DNA of 64,000 nucleotides from Leptodontidium sp. MPI-SDFR-AT-0119 (taxonomy: Eukaryota; Ascomycota; Leotiomycetes; Helotiales; Leptodontidiaceae): positions 248,001 through 312,000 of the forward strand of contig JAHLEZ010000038.1 in assembly GCA_020726505.1 (NCBI GenBank). The letters run 5' to 3'. This document shows positions 45,627 to 56,622 of this stretch, in pieces. Position 1 is the stretch's first letter. The number at the start of each line of letters is the position of its first letter. Below the pieces are notes generated by a model that saw only the letters and a list, made by a program, of their open reading frames with translations, was not told where the DNA came from and searched no databases. The translations under genes were made by a program, and so were the position numbers.

Positions 45627-46035
45627 ACTTAACTTCGAAGTTGCATAATATGTTCTCAGCCTTGTGCCTTGTGGCTCCAGATTTATTAACCTCCTTCGAG
45701 AAACCAATCGCCTAGCCGCTTCAAGGCTTCATTCAACGTGTCAAACCAAACGGCGGAAGATACAGAACTGCGGTTGGTTCCGAATACTGAATTACCCTAA
45801 ATAAAACATCTATCAGGAACCTCAACAAAAGTCGTTCATAACCCTGCAATTGCGGTTACCATCTCATTCAGGCAATCCTCAGCTCAAATTGGGCACAGCT
45901 AGAAGTACCTCCTGACCATGGTGATCCAAGTCGACCCTTGGACTTGTTCCGCCTGTGCTAACCTCGCTTGCTCCCGCCTCTCCCGCTCTTCCCTCTCCCT
46001 ATCCCGCTCCCTCGCTTTCTCTCTCGCCCTCGCGC

Positions 46036-47970
46036 TCACCCACTCCCACTCTCCTGGCCTGTCCAAGGTGGCATCTGTAGCTGATAAATTTGGCCTTTCA
46101 CTAGCATCTTCAACAGAATTCGCAGAAGTTTGTGCCCAATCATCATCACCATGTTAGTGTAAGCGGACAAAAAATCATCAATATCCTCCCTGCGTTCAGG
46201 ACTTCCGGGAGAACTACTATCATCAGGTCGTTCAGGAACATAAGAGTCGTTGGGACTAGTTCCTCGCACCGAGCCATCATTTCCACCATTTGTGCTGATT
46301 GGTCTACCAAAGAAGGCAAGATAGACTGATTTTCGGACAAAGAAAGATGTGATGCCCTCACCCTGATGCTGCTGTTCGCTGTGAAGGTGAGTGACAAATA
46401 AGGAGTCCCGGTCCTCTTTGTACGCCTCTGTGCGGGGGATGCCAGATCTAGCAGGCATTGCCACACCGTCTCCAGACGTGACATGGAGAGGCGGTGATGG
46501 TGGGCTATCAAGACGCGCAGTCCTCAGCCTCGGATACTCCTTCAAGGCACGGATTTGAGGAGTATCGAATCCTAATTCATATGCGAGATCGGCAAGGCTA
46601 CGCAGCACAGCGGGGTCTGCTTCCTTGGTGGGCGCTGTCTGAACAGGATCTTCCTGGACACGGTCTGCGGGCATGGCAGGGTAGTCGCGCATGGCCAGGG
46701 CAACGAGTTGTCGAATTCCCAAGTCTACGCAGTCCGCGGGCGTTCCAGCCCGGTCTAGGAAGGAGTCCTCCGTGATTTGGATTTTAACGTGGCCTTTCCT
46801 CTGGTTCTTACCGGAGTAGGTGCGCGCAAGAGTCTCGCAGACACTCTCACGTTTAGGGACAACTACCAGACGCTTGAGGCAATTGATACAGAGCTTCAGA
46901 TATTGGATATCCCTGAAAAAGGTGAAGAGGGATGGCACGAGGCCATCAATCATCTTCAATTTTTCACAGATCGTGTCGCGTTCGCGGTCGCTGAATGCGC
47001 TGAATATCTTCCCTCCTCGCAGCTCACTGAGATCCTTTGTTGATGCACCCGGCGCTCTCCCTTCCAGGGCTTTCACTGTCGCTGTATCGATCCTCCCCAG
47101 AGCATCTTTCCCCACCAAACCTGTAAACACCTCCTTGATACGGCGAAGGTAATTCAAACATTCCTGTGCGCAACGATTAGTACATGCCATAGAAGGAGAG
47201 GGTCGGCTCACGTCTCTGCAACCCATGGCCATCATCTTATTTAGAGTTGTCATCCTCATGCCGTCCCAGACGCCTGGAATATCCAATAAGGCGTCAAACC
47301 CAGCCGTGAACTTCTCATCCAAGAGAAGTCCCTTCAAGTGCGTCAGCCTACAACCCCGCAGGCAAGCCTTCCATCGCAACTCGGCCTTCGTGTCGCGTTG
47401 AAAGTGGTAGTACCGTATCTTGCAATATGCCTCGCCATCGGTTGGTCCGTCTTCGTTGGAATGCTGCTCGTTGAGACATTGTTTTAGGTCCTCGTTAATA
47501 TCTGGCGGAGATCAGCTTTCATTCAAGGCAGGGAGAGTAACCTGCTCACCAGAGGTATAGAGATCGACCGTCCACCACTTGTCAGTCGGGAGGAGGAACT
47601 CTCGCGCAGCTTGAATTCTGTGCTGTCCATTGAGACAGTCGAGTTGAAAGCCTTGCGGGAAGAACAATTGCGGGGATCCGTTCGGCTGATTAGTCAGGAG
47701 TTCACGAGCTGTGACGTTCGAGTCACGAAGGGCAACATCGAGAATTTGTTGATCGACTTCCGCCTCGATATGATTTCGCACCTCTGATCGGCGACATCTA
47801 TCTTTTCGAAAACACCCTTTCAGATACTCTATATGCTTCGTATCGAGATCTCGGTGCTTGTACTGCTGGAAGTGAAGTGCATCCAGACTGACGCGGGCGG
47901 ATCCTCTGAACGTCCGCCGTCTCTCTGCCTCAAGCCTTGAACCTTCCGCTTGAATTTGAGACGAACTCAT
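46036..47970 (-). CDS. DUF3723 protein (ParB-like N-terminal fold), 612 aa
   Basis: Three exons (47970-47550, 47501-47212, 47163-46036) join in frame with canonical introns. The N-terminal exon carries the DUF3723 hallmarks: FRGSARVSLDALHFQQY, DTKHIEYLKGCFRKDRCRRS, FPQGFQLDCLNGQHRIQAAREF, then LPTDKWWTVDLYTSG. The CLNGQHRIQAA block corresponds to the C-L-H/N-G-x-H-R pattern seen in ParB/Srx-like nucleotide-binding folds. Exon 2 has EAYCKIRYYHFQRDTKAELRWKACL. The C-terminal ~250 residues are less conserved and end in a variable Ser/Pro-rich tail. Function is unknown. DUF3723 genes are recurrent accessory genes of Starship elements, which fits the DUF3435 gene at 4001. The frame is intact, with the last ~30 residues least certain. 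Confidence 0.85.
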
Positions 47971-48040
47971 GGTAATAGACTCATGCTCTGAAACTTGGGA
48001 ATTCGAGAACGTCCCTCCTAGAACTAGGGACTTATATTAC

Positions 48041-48185
48041 CTAGTCATCAATAGGTGGCCAAAGATGGATGTGTCCTAAAATGGATGGCTCACAACTGAT
48101 AGCTCCCAAAGTTGATGGATGCGAAAATTGATACCACCAAAACTTGATGGACCCCAAAATGCCTCCCACAATTGATGGCTCCAAT
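48041..48185. repeat. Degenerate short tandem repeat (AAAATTGATGG-like)
   Basis: Eight or so imperfect units around ARAATTGATGGMTSC, spaced 16-20 bp, just upstream of the DUF3723 start. It may lie in the promoter. No function is implied. Confidence 0.6.
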
Positions 48186-48283
48186 CCCGCCATGACCGCT
48201 GTAGTTTTGAGTCGCCTTGGTGTTAATGCGTCAACACTTGCAAAACGACCAAGGAATACGCCGCCACAAGCGCAGGTTTGCTC

Positions 48284-48345
48284 GTCAACATCGAGGAGCT
48301 TCCTGATGTCCAAAAGGAGTATACGGGACAGAGACATCGCAGACT
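48284..48345 (+). pseudogene. Tiny 2EXR gene remnant
   Basis: GAGGAGCTTCCTGATGTCCA and CATCGCAGACTGTGAAG match 37605-37665 of the 2EXR relic (EELPDVQKEY...SQTVK). It is a displaced fragment. Confidence 0.6.
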
Positions 48346-48399
48346 GTGAAGTGGGCAAAGCGGGGCATCTCTATCAAATACAGGAATATGTCGTCTTGA

Positions 48400-49060
48400 C
48401 AAATGACGCTGAGAACATCATCATTTACAGACTTAATTTTAAGCATACGCAGTTCCACAACAGAATCAATCTTGAGCATACTCAGATTTAAGCTGTAGAG
48501 GCTCAATTCTATGTATACGCAGATTTAGATAGATGCCAGGGGGATCCTTTTGTGCAGATTCAATTTTAGGTATGCACAGATTTGCCTTCGAAATGAGCTG
48601 ATAAGCTCAGAGAGAAGGTTCTTCGACAAGAAGAGAGGGGGCGGGCTCGGAAAAACAATAACCCCGAATCGCCGTAAAATTCGTTAGTCCCGTGATTTCT
48701 GCCTGAGGATCTAGTCGGGGTTCAATCGAAGGACGTTCGCGTTTTACTCGGTGTTTCAATTTCGAAGGCTTCGTGTGAGCCGCTGGCGAGCACCCATGTA
48801 AGGTTTATGACCTCGTGATGCCAGGGAATTCCTCCGAAGAAATCTTCCTCGAGACTCAATTTTAGGCATACGCAGATTTAAGCATATGCCTTCGTAACAA
48901 CAAACGCCGAGGAAATACGCAGATTTAAGTATACGACTTTGGCAATCAATGCCGAGGAAGTTTCCTTCCCGTAGAATTTATTTTAAGCATATGTCCTTGT
49001 CGCAATTCCTTACTCATAAGAATTAATTTTATGCAGACACAAATTTACGTGCTTACTAAA
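48400..49060. repeat. Outlying cluster of the hairpin repeat
   Basis: At least six units with GCATACGCAGATTTAAGCAT-type cores and TTAATTTTA or CAATTTTAGGC spacers, all in one orientation, interrupted by ~250 bp of unrelated sequence near 48580-48830. They are more diverged than the main array. Confidence 0.75.
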
Positions 49061-49663
49061 CGATGGTGCCAGTTCCTCCACTGCTCACCTTTCAGGAAAT
49101 GAAGGGGGGCTTTATCACCAACGAGTCTATGAGTCTATGTAATTATAATTTGAAAGGGATATGTCTACGTGTGCACAGCATCTGAGTTGCTTGCAGTCAA
49201 AGTCACAATCGTTTTCCTCGGCACAGGGGGCTTTTCGTAACAAACTTCTTTAGCTACTAGTGAAGGCTAGGCACATGGGCTAGAACAGTTGGTGTGCCAA
49301 CCCTGCCGAAGTCCCAGCACCTCCCCCACATATCCTCATACTGAGACCTTCTCAAATGAGCCTATTTCATCGGAGGAGCAATGGCCCTGTAACAAGGTAA
49401 CAAACGATTAGCGATCAGATCATCCAGAGTTAAGAAGTATAGGGAGAGCCATGCGCTTGGCCATGATTACATAAGCGAAACCACGGAGGTCATTGCCGAG
49501 GCGTCCGGCCATGTTATGTGCAGAGTCTACTGGCCATGGTTTTGGGAATATGGCTGTCTCCAGATTTCGTTCTTACTTGTTCACGTCTTCTGTTTCAATT
49601 GTATGTTCTCGTGAAGATGAATACATTGACCAAGGCTGATAGTTGAGAAGTCGAATTAACAGC

Positions 49664-50494
49664 TCAAGCAAGAGGAAGTAACAAAAAGTACTTTTCTCCC
49701 CGCTCTATCAATCGTCTAACCATAGAAATGTTTTCGATTGACATTTCCCATTGCCTAGCTCCAATCGAGTCAAGCTCATGTGATTCCGCTAACTTGATCC
49801 AAGTCCCTTCTTCAAAAAATTGATGGCTTTCAGAGAAGTCCGTCAGATTTCCTTTGATAAAACCCCATGAGCCAAGATCTACCAGATACAAGCTCGCATT
49901 CCCATTATGCAAGAAAGGTGGGTTCTCGGGTTCGTCCACAAAAATCAGCTTTTGAAGCTTGTTGGACTGCCTCAAGAACGTAGCGAGGCCCCAGAAACAA
50001 TGTGCTCTCATCCTGATTGCAAGAGTTTGTACCGATCGAAAAGATGTGCCGAGGACGCCTACCATCCTGTCGATATCTATACACTCCTCAGGAAGATCCA
50101 GAAAAATGGTGTCTCGAGACCAGTCGATATAAGTAGAGGTGATGTTCTCATCAGAGAAGGTGACTGCCTCATATCCTCTTAAAGCTTCCCTTCGAGACTC
50201 TTGACACACGCTTCGAATTGTGATTGACTCCGTTTGGATTTCCACCTCGCCAGTGAAATTTTCCGGGTCTAGTTCGGGGGTAATGGTAATCAGACGGCAG
50301 GGTATGGCCATGTTCCAGATTTTATTTCGTAGTTCGAGGGGAAGTTTCCGAAATCCGGGAAACACTGGCAGCGTAGAAGCGACAAAATCAGTGCTCACGG
50401 AACGATCACGGGCTTCGCTCAGGAGAAATGGTAGGTTGCGTCTCGCGGGTGGCGGCTGTCCACCAAGTAGGCTGTCTGCGGATGGTGATAACAT
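49664..50494 (-). CDS. 2EXR-domain protein, 276 aa
   Basis: A single-exon ORF starting at ATG 50494. After a ~45-residue variable N-terminus comes the diagnostic FRKLPLELRNKIWNMAIP (about 48-65), then VCQESRREALRGY (about 96-108) and DTIFLDLPEECID (about 124-137), which define the 2EXR family. The remainder (SVQTLAIRM, LQKLIFVDEP) is typical of the group. The family is greatly expanded in Leotiomycetes and related fungi, and its biochemical role is unknown. Unlike the copy at 37040-37698 this one is open throughout. Confidence 0.85.
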   Translation of the reverse strand: MLSPSADSLLGGQPPPARRNLPFLLSEARDRSVSTDFVASTLPVFPGFRKLPLELRNKIWNMAIPCRLITITPELDPENFTGEVEIQTESITIRSVCQESRREALRGYEAVTFSDENITSTYIDWSRDTIFLDLPEECIDIDRMVGVLGTSFRSVQTLAIRMRAHCFWGLATFLRQSNKLQKLIFVDEPENPPFLHNGNASLYLVDLGSWGFIKGNLTDFSESHQFFEEGTWIKLAESHELDSIGARQWEMSIENISMVRRLIERGEKYFLLLPLA

Positions 50495-50519
50495 GTTTTG
50501 AGTAGGCTTGCGAACTTAG

Positions 50520-51239
50520 TTAAGGTTAAAGCAAGTGTTTTGCATGATCAACCTGAGGAAGAGCGTGCTTCAAATGCCAAAGATATATTACTGAAGATGA
50601 CAGGGTCGCGAAGAATTTCCTTGGTTAGGATACTGCCTACCTTAGGTTATTGAGGAGATCTTAGGGCAACCTTTCTTTGTGAGGCACATGCCTATATGTT
50701 TGTCCGGGGAATATGCTCCCGGAGCATCCAAGGCCTGGCCTAAGCGAACCCCTATTTAAGCGAGGTCCCATTTCCTAATTAGGGCATCGCCTCTTTGGCT
50801 ACGAAGGACGAATACTTTCCAGTAGAGCGCACATTAGACCGATTCCATGCTCGGGAGGTAGGCCAATGGGAAATAAGCTATCACTTAACATCCAATCAAA
50901 GCCCCTATCATGCCGCATCCAAGCACTACGAATTCTCGCGATTTGGGTTGTTTTCAGAGAGGTTGACTAAGTCATATGATCTCCAATTACATATCTCTCT
51001 CACGCAGAATAAATGTGTCAACAGCAGCGGCGTTATGTGGAGATACATGTTGAATTTTCTAATCCTAATCATATTTCACAAACCCTACCCTTTCCTCAAT
51101 TGCCTCAAAGAATAAATTACTCCTTATGAAACTCTAAGCTTCCCACCTCCCTTCGTCATACCTGAATCCAATGCGGGCAGTAGTTGCGATTCCAACAAGC
51201 CATTTGAGCTGTTCCTTTTGAACATTATTCCGTAAAAGC
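50520..51239. other. Intergenic, no supported gene
   Basis: A plus-strand ORF of 106 codons (50795-51115) has no recognisable motif, and I regard it as chance. Confidence 0.5.
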
Positions 51240-52323
51240 TTATGCTAGAATATGTGAGCGGAAATGCAAGACAGTCCTGGTTGAGGGGCTGCTCACCCGA
51301 AGGAGCTCCTCTGCTGAGGTAGCGGATGTGGTGGCGGCAAGAAAGTCGACCGCATCACTGTCAGATGGGTACCTGCTAAAGTCTTCTAAGCCAATGGCGC
51401 CATCGTCTTTATGATATTTCTGCATCAGTTCCATTGCGATGTAGCCTATCGCCTTCACGTCCGCCAGACGTGGTTGGCTCCGTGTGATGTCGCGGCAAGT
51501 CTCTTGGTAGGCTACGATGGGGTAAGTACAAACACAATAGAGCTCTGCCGGTCCTTAGCTTACTAATCTTAATAACCCCCTGGGGGGTAAGTAGGATGTT
51601 GGAGCAATTCAGAGAGCCATGTTCTAGGTTTTGCTTGTCGAGATATGATACGGCTTCCAGGATCTACATACATCAGCAAAGACTAGGCAGCAATCTTTGG
51701 AAACGCACTTGAAAAAGAATAGCTGCTAGCTCGCATATCCTGAGGTAAGGTGGGGAAGTCACGATATGTGCTAGTGAGATAGATGTATGGTCGAAAACCG
51801 CATAGTACGAATCTTCAAAGCTGAACCGTTGTAATACGGAGAGAAAATTGACGTGGCGAATTCTTTGTAACATTCGCAGCTTTGAAGCCATGTCTGAGCC
51901 GGAGAACCTCTTCACGATGAAAGAATCTCGTTCGTTGCCTCTATCGGACGCGATGATAACAAACCCACCAAGATTCAATTCGTAATCGCTTCGAAGGCTC
52001 TTCCACGGTGACTCGTATCTGATACTAAGGGAATCAAGTACACTGACGCCTTGGTCGGCTGCTCGGACGATCGCAAGAGCTTTATGGTCAGATCCGGTGA
52101 GAGTTGTATTTTCGGTTGCTTTCGTGGTCTTCTGGCGCTTTGTAACAGTAGACCATTGTTCGGTAGGCGCCTTCAGCCTCTTTTCATTCGGTGTGGCATG
52201 CCTACTGGAGACTGCTGTAGGGCTGGACAGGCTGGATGGGATGGGTGAGGGAGGTGGTGAACCAGACTCTGGAATATCGACTAAGTTGATTTTGGTACCT
52301 CGATCGGGACTGTTCGATGCCAT
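51240..52323 (-). CDS. Predicted pseudokinase, 328 aa
   Basis: Three exons (52323-51709, 51663-51564, 51511-51240) join in frame. I chose ATG 52323 because MASN follows a likely untranslated leader. Residues 1-100 are a disordered Ser/Pro/Thr-rich region. The kinase-like domain follows: a strand with IVKRFSG (probable beta3 Lys), LRMLQRIRHVNFLSVLQRFS (alphaC-beta4), and YYAVFDHTSISLAHIV (hinge). At about 220-230 the catalytic loop reads HGSLNCSNILL in place of HRDLKxxN. The catalytic Asp is therefore absent, and no DFG is visible. AIGYIAMELMQKY is the alphaF-like segment. It is likely a catalytically inactive kinase-like adaptor. Fungal genomes hold families of these without known function. 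Confidence 0.8.
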
Positions 52324-52599
52324 TTTCCTCTGTGCACATGGTATAACGAGCAACTTTCGATTCAGCTTCAGGTTGTAAATAAGGCCTCAAAGCTCGCTCG
52401 AGGCAGTCTACAATGCACCAGAAAGGTCATAAATATGGTAGGATGCTGAGTTTTGCGTGTGCTAGATGCTGAGTGTTGCTATGTAGTCAATTCATGCTTG
52501 ATCCTCTATGCTAGATGATGGTACTGCTATATGCTCGATTTAGCTATGTGATTAACACTGCTGTGCCAAATATTGTCTGCTTCATTCTCATGGTGTCAA

Positions 52600-53230
52600 T
52601 TTACCCTACTGCACAGTTTTTGCTGGACTTTAAAAGCATGCGCAAGTTCAAGTAGATGCGCCCTTAGCAAACGGGGCCCTTTTAGAAAGGACTAAACTTA
52701 AGAAAAAAACATACACGCAAGTTTAAGTATATTCTGGATTAATGACGCCGGGAGATATTCTTTTATATCAATTTGATTATAAACTCATGTAAACTTAGAC
52801 ATATGCGCGTTTAGGAGATAAAAACCTTTTGTCTAAACTATTTCGTAAGTATATGCCCCATTAACAAACAGAATAGACATGTCCTCTTTATAAACGAAGT
52901 CCTTTAATATAGACCAATTTTGAGTATACGCAAATTTAGGCATACGCCCTATAAAGTAAGGTCGGGGCAATCCATTCATATAAACTTGATCTTACGTTTA
53001 CGTGAATGAAGGCATATGTCCTTTTAGCAAATGAAGTTTAAGCATCTGTAAATACACGCATATACATATTACTAAAATTGTAAATCTGCCGGGCGTTTAA
53101 TTCTGCCCTACACGTTATACTATGTGCCGAATTTTGTTATATACTTTACTGTATGCTTAGATTACCGAGGAAATGAATTTAAGCATACGCAGATTAAGCC
53201 ATATACCCTCATGACATTTGAGTAGAGTAA
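52600..53230. repeat. Diverged hairpin-repeat cluster
   Basis: Scattered AGTATACGCAAATTTAGGCA, GCATACGCAGATTAAGCCAT and related cores in AT-richer, more decayed context than the 41-44 kb array. C-to-T drift suggests older copies. Confidence 0.65.
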
Positions 53231-53327
53231 AATTTCGACCTTTGGAAAAATCATGCATATGACAGACTCCAGTATAAGCATGTTATTTACAGCCCCAGGG
53301 GGCAGCTTCTTATTTATGTATTGTGCT

Positions 53328-53580
53328 CTAGGAGCCGGACTCTCCGAGGAGCGGTATCCTAGGACTAGAACTCTCCGAGGAGCGGTATTATCCTAGAAAC
53401 ATTCTCCTGGATGTACTAGCGCCATAGGAGACAATTCCTGGGAGGGCCAGTCTCCTTCGAGCCGCCTCCTTTGTAGTATTACCTCCCAAGAACATTCTCC
53501 TAGTAAAGTCTCTCTCCTGGGATTGATAATCTCCCTAGAGATGTCTCCTAACAGTTCTATTCGCTGAGGACTAATGCCAG
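53328..53580. repeat. Irregular CTCC/GGAG-rich degenerate repeat
   Basis: CTCTCCGAGGAGCGGTAT occurs twice (about 53340 and 53368), followed by many CTCCT and AGGAG words every 15-25 bases. It is a low-order degenerate repeat with short palindromic words. Confidence 0.5.
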
Positions 53581-53941
53581 CTTAAAAGACAGCCGCGATT
53601 TACCTCGAAGTGAGCTTTAGTGATATTGGTGGGATTTATGCGGAGGCATTCCCGTCGATGGAACAATTCACCTGGTTGACACATTTCAGACCGTACCGAG
53701 TTATTCACTATCTAAATGGGCACAGGAGAGCTTGTAATTGAATCAATTCTGCACTATATACCTGCTTGCCTCAAGAAATACAAGTGAGTGGAACTCATTT
53801 GCCTCCATGTCCCTCGTCCTCCGAAGACTGAGACTCCATTACTTAGGCTGGTAATCCAGCTCCACCAAGCTCACGCCTGCTTGTATATAGCCTTGCACCA
53901 GAGTTCGCATTTGATCTCTAATATCGTCGTTGCCAGATACT

Positions 53942-55654
53942 TCATTTCGTCAACTTTACACCAACAAAACCCCAAGGCTGCTTACCCATTACTAGCATAT
54001 TGCCATCTCTTGCAGTATCTCTCGTTTTCCCGGACTCGATGAGTCGTGGTTCTCGTAGTTTTTCTGATTCCCAGCTCTCTGCTGTGCTCGGGTCCTGTTC
54101 TACTATTTGTTTCTCGGGTTGCTTTATGTTTTCCCCTGATACCTCTTCTAGAAAGATACGGGATAGGGGTGCAGGGCCTGGATACACAGTCGCGCGCTTC
54201 CCAAAAGGGATCACTATATCGTGAGACTCTAGATGGATCGTGATGAGAAGGATCTGGCCCGGGCATATATTAGTCAGATCTACTGCTGGGGAGATAGGGT
54301 TACATACACGTCCATCGTCTAATTTGTCCTCGTCCAGAGCATTGTTCAGAAAAGATTGAGCTCCGATACCGTCGGCTGCTTGAGTCAGTGTCTGTTGGAT
54401 GTATGGCTTAACGTCTCACCTTGGTTCCGTAGTTGCCAGACCAAACGAATTCGTCGCGTACGACCCAGCCGAGCGTTGTAGCCATAGATGAGCTTTTTCA
54501 AGCTGGACAAGTGAGCCGCGATACCAAACCCGCTAGCTACCATCAAAACGCTCTCGTATTCGTCCATAGCAATACTTGTACCATGCGGTCCACTAAACAT
54601 CACCACGGGATTCCTGAGGTGGCCATTCGCAGCATGATACAAAAGCTTTCGCGTGATACCCCGCCGGGGTTTGACGAAGAGCTCAATAGTATCTTGCTTC
54701 CCTGGTGTCCACGAGATTACCATGAACGGATGAGTTTGTAAGAAGGACCAGAAACTGATAAAAGGCATCCAAGGAATCCACAGATTGATGTACTGCCCAC
54801 TGTCGATCTCGAGTCCCTTTTGGTGTTGAATGCGCAAGTGTACTGCGCCATGACAGTCTGTGATGGTAGCACGAGAAAGGTGGTACCGAAAGATGCCATT
54901 GTGGTGTACGATGAGAATAATCTGCGCGAGAAGCAATACCAAAAACAGCGCTGCTGAAAGGTAGACATATACTAGCGGGAATGCTTCTTTTGAAGGAAGA
55001 TGACGCCAAAGGGAGTAGACAGTGGCCGTTGCGAGGGCTTGATGTGTTCGGAGGAAGAGTTCGTAAGACAGTCGCCGGAAAATCGGAACTGTCAGCAAAA
55101 TCAGGAGACAAAGCGATGATCCTCCATGCAAATAGTCAGCTTCGTGCTCAGAGCGAGATGGAAAAACTTACTACAACCGCATACAAATTCTGGGGAACGT
55201 CTAGGGGTAGGGATATCTTGGATTCAGCTACCACCAGGGCATGGATAATGCTTAATGAGAATGCCATGATACCTGCAGAGCGGTGAATGAGGCGTATAGT
55301 GCCTAAGGGAGTACCAAGAATATCTCCGAGAAATGCGAGGTGTGGCCCAGCGAAGAGAGGCACCATGTTTATAGCTGCGAGTGTCCCCGCGCGGCGGCCA
55401 ATCTCGGCAATTGTGGACGCTGGAAACGTTACGCATACTATATTCGCTGCGATGTAGATCAGCTGTATAATCACAACGGCTGGACTCCATGGGCCCAAAA
55501 ACCTATGTCGATGAACGAGTCTGGGGTATGTGAGATGCCTAGATAACAGGAACATGTAATTGACAAATTGGTTGAGATATTTGCGCAAATGGACTAGAAC
55601 GAACATGGAAAAGATTCCAGCCGCTACAATTGCATATATTTGAGTCCAATCCAT
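53942..55654 (-). CDS. Ferric reductase-like (FRE) transmembrane oxidoreductase, possibly frameshifted
   Basis: Minus strand from ATG 55654. Membrane domain: several hydrophobic spans with the bis-heme His pattern (LIHRSAGIMAFSLSIIHALV; SYELFLRTHQALATATVYSL, then WRH). The FAD domain follows (LEIDSGQYINLWIPW, HPFMVISWTPG), then a NAD(P)-binding region (VVMFSGPHGTSIAMDEY, VLMVASGFGIAAHLSSLKKL). The tail after two more introns (near 54380-54420 and 54260-54315) is ADGIGAQSFLNNALDED...ILLITIHLESHD, ending at 53942. Homologues reduce Fe(III) or Cu(II) at the plasma membrane for uptake. The first intron (about 55130-55180) has a strong GTAAGT donor and CTGAC branch site, but the obvious acceptor shifts frame and leads to a stop, so this copy may be damaged. 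FRE genes are common Starship cargo. Confidence 0.8.
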
Positions 55655-55919
55655 GGTGAAATATATCAGGCGTTCCTAGCAGAAGAGGTTGGGGTGGACG
55701 GCAGCGAAGGCGGCGAGGAGGCGCCAGCAGGCGATCTCCAACGTTTAAATCTGCCTCCAAGTTGCTGTTATGGGCGGCTTATGAATACAATAGAAGGCAT
55801 CCGATGCGGGGATACGAAGCAAACGACAGAATTAAGCCTTCAGCAAATTTCGATGCTGCAGACTCACCTATTAAGCACGAAGCATTTTCAACCTACGGCA
55901 GCTTCCTAATTTACGGAAT

Positions 55920-56050
55920 TACTCTGAGCGTATGCAAATTAAACATGTGCCCGACAAGAAACGTCGCTTAGGAACCCTATTTGCGGTATGACTTTAGGCA
56001 CATGCGAATTAAGCATATGCTAACAAACAAAGAAGGAAATCCTTAATTAA
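55920..56050. repeat. Short hairpin-repeat remnant
   Basis: GAGCGTATGCAAATTAAACA, GGCACATGCGAATTAAGCAT and GCATATG-type words show two to three decayed units just upstream of the second NLR element. Confidence 0.55.
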
Positions 56051-56622
56051 CCAGTCTTAATAGGAATGCATCAACTTAAAAATAAAGCGCCAGATAAAGC
56101 AACCAGCTAAACAGTAGTTGGGAAGCAATCTCTTTGGCATTTGAAGCAGGCTACAGTCGCTTACAAAATCGGCTTCCCCACGAACATATCCAAAGGATAA
56201 GGTGCTCTCGCTTAACTGGCTAATGATATTGCAAGTATTAACAAGCATCTCGTCGCCCAGGATAACGGGAAATTCATCACGTGTCAATTAACTTAACTGA
56301 TCTAAGGTAATTCCCATATAATTTCCTATCCTTGGGTATTGTACAAGAGAGAAGTCTATAGTCCCTACCTTACGTTTTCAACGCACCATGGTACTGTCAG
56401 TACCTGTCTGGTCACGTGGGAATGTCTAACTGGGTTATACATTGCTTAGTAATGCCCTCCTATTGGCGGCATAAGCGCGAGCCTCATCATGACCTTCGAC
56501 ATCGACCGCTTAATGCCTAATGCGCATGAAGTTTCCTCCTTGTTCACTGGCAGTCGCGCATCGACTTCTGTGCCCCTCGTTCTTACAATCTCAAATTCTG
56601 TCTAGCTAGTCCTGATTTGAAA

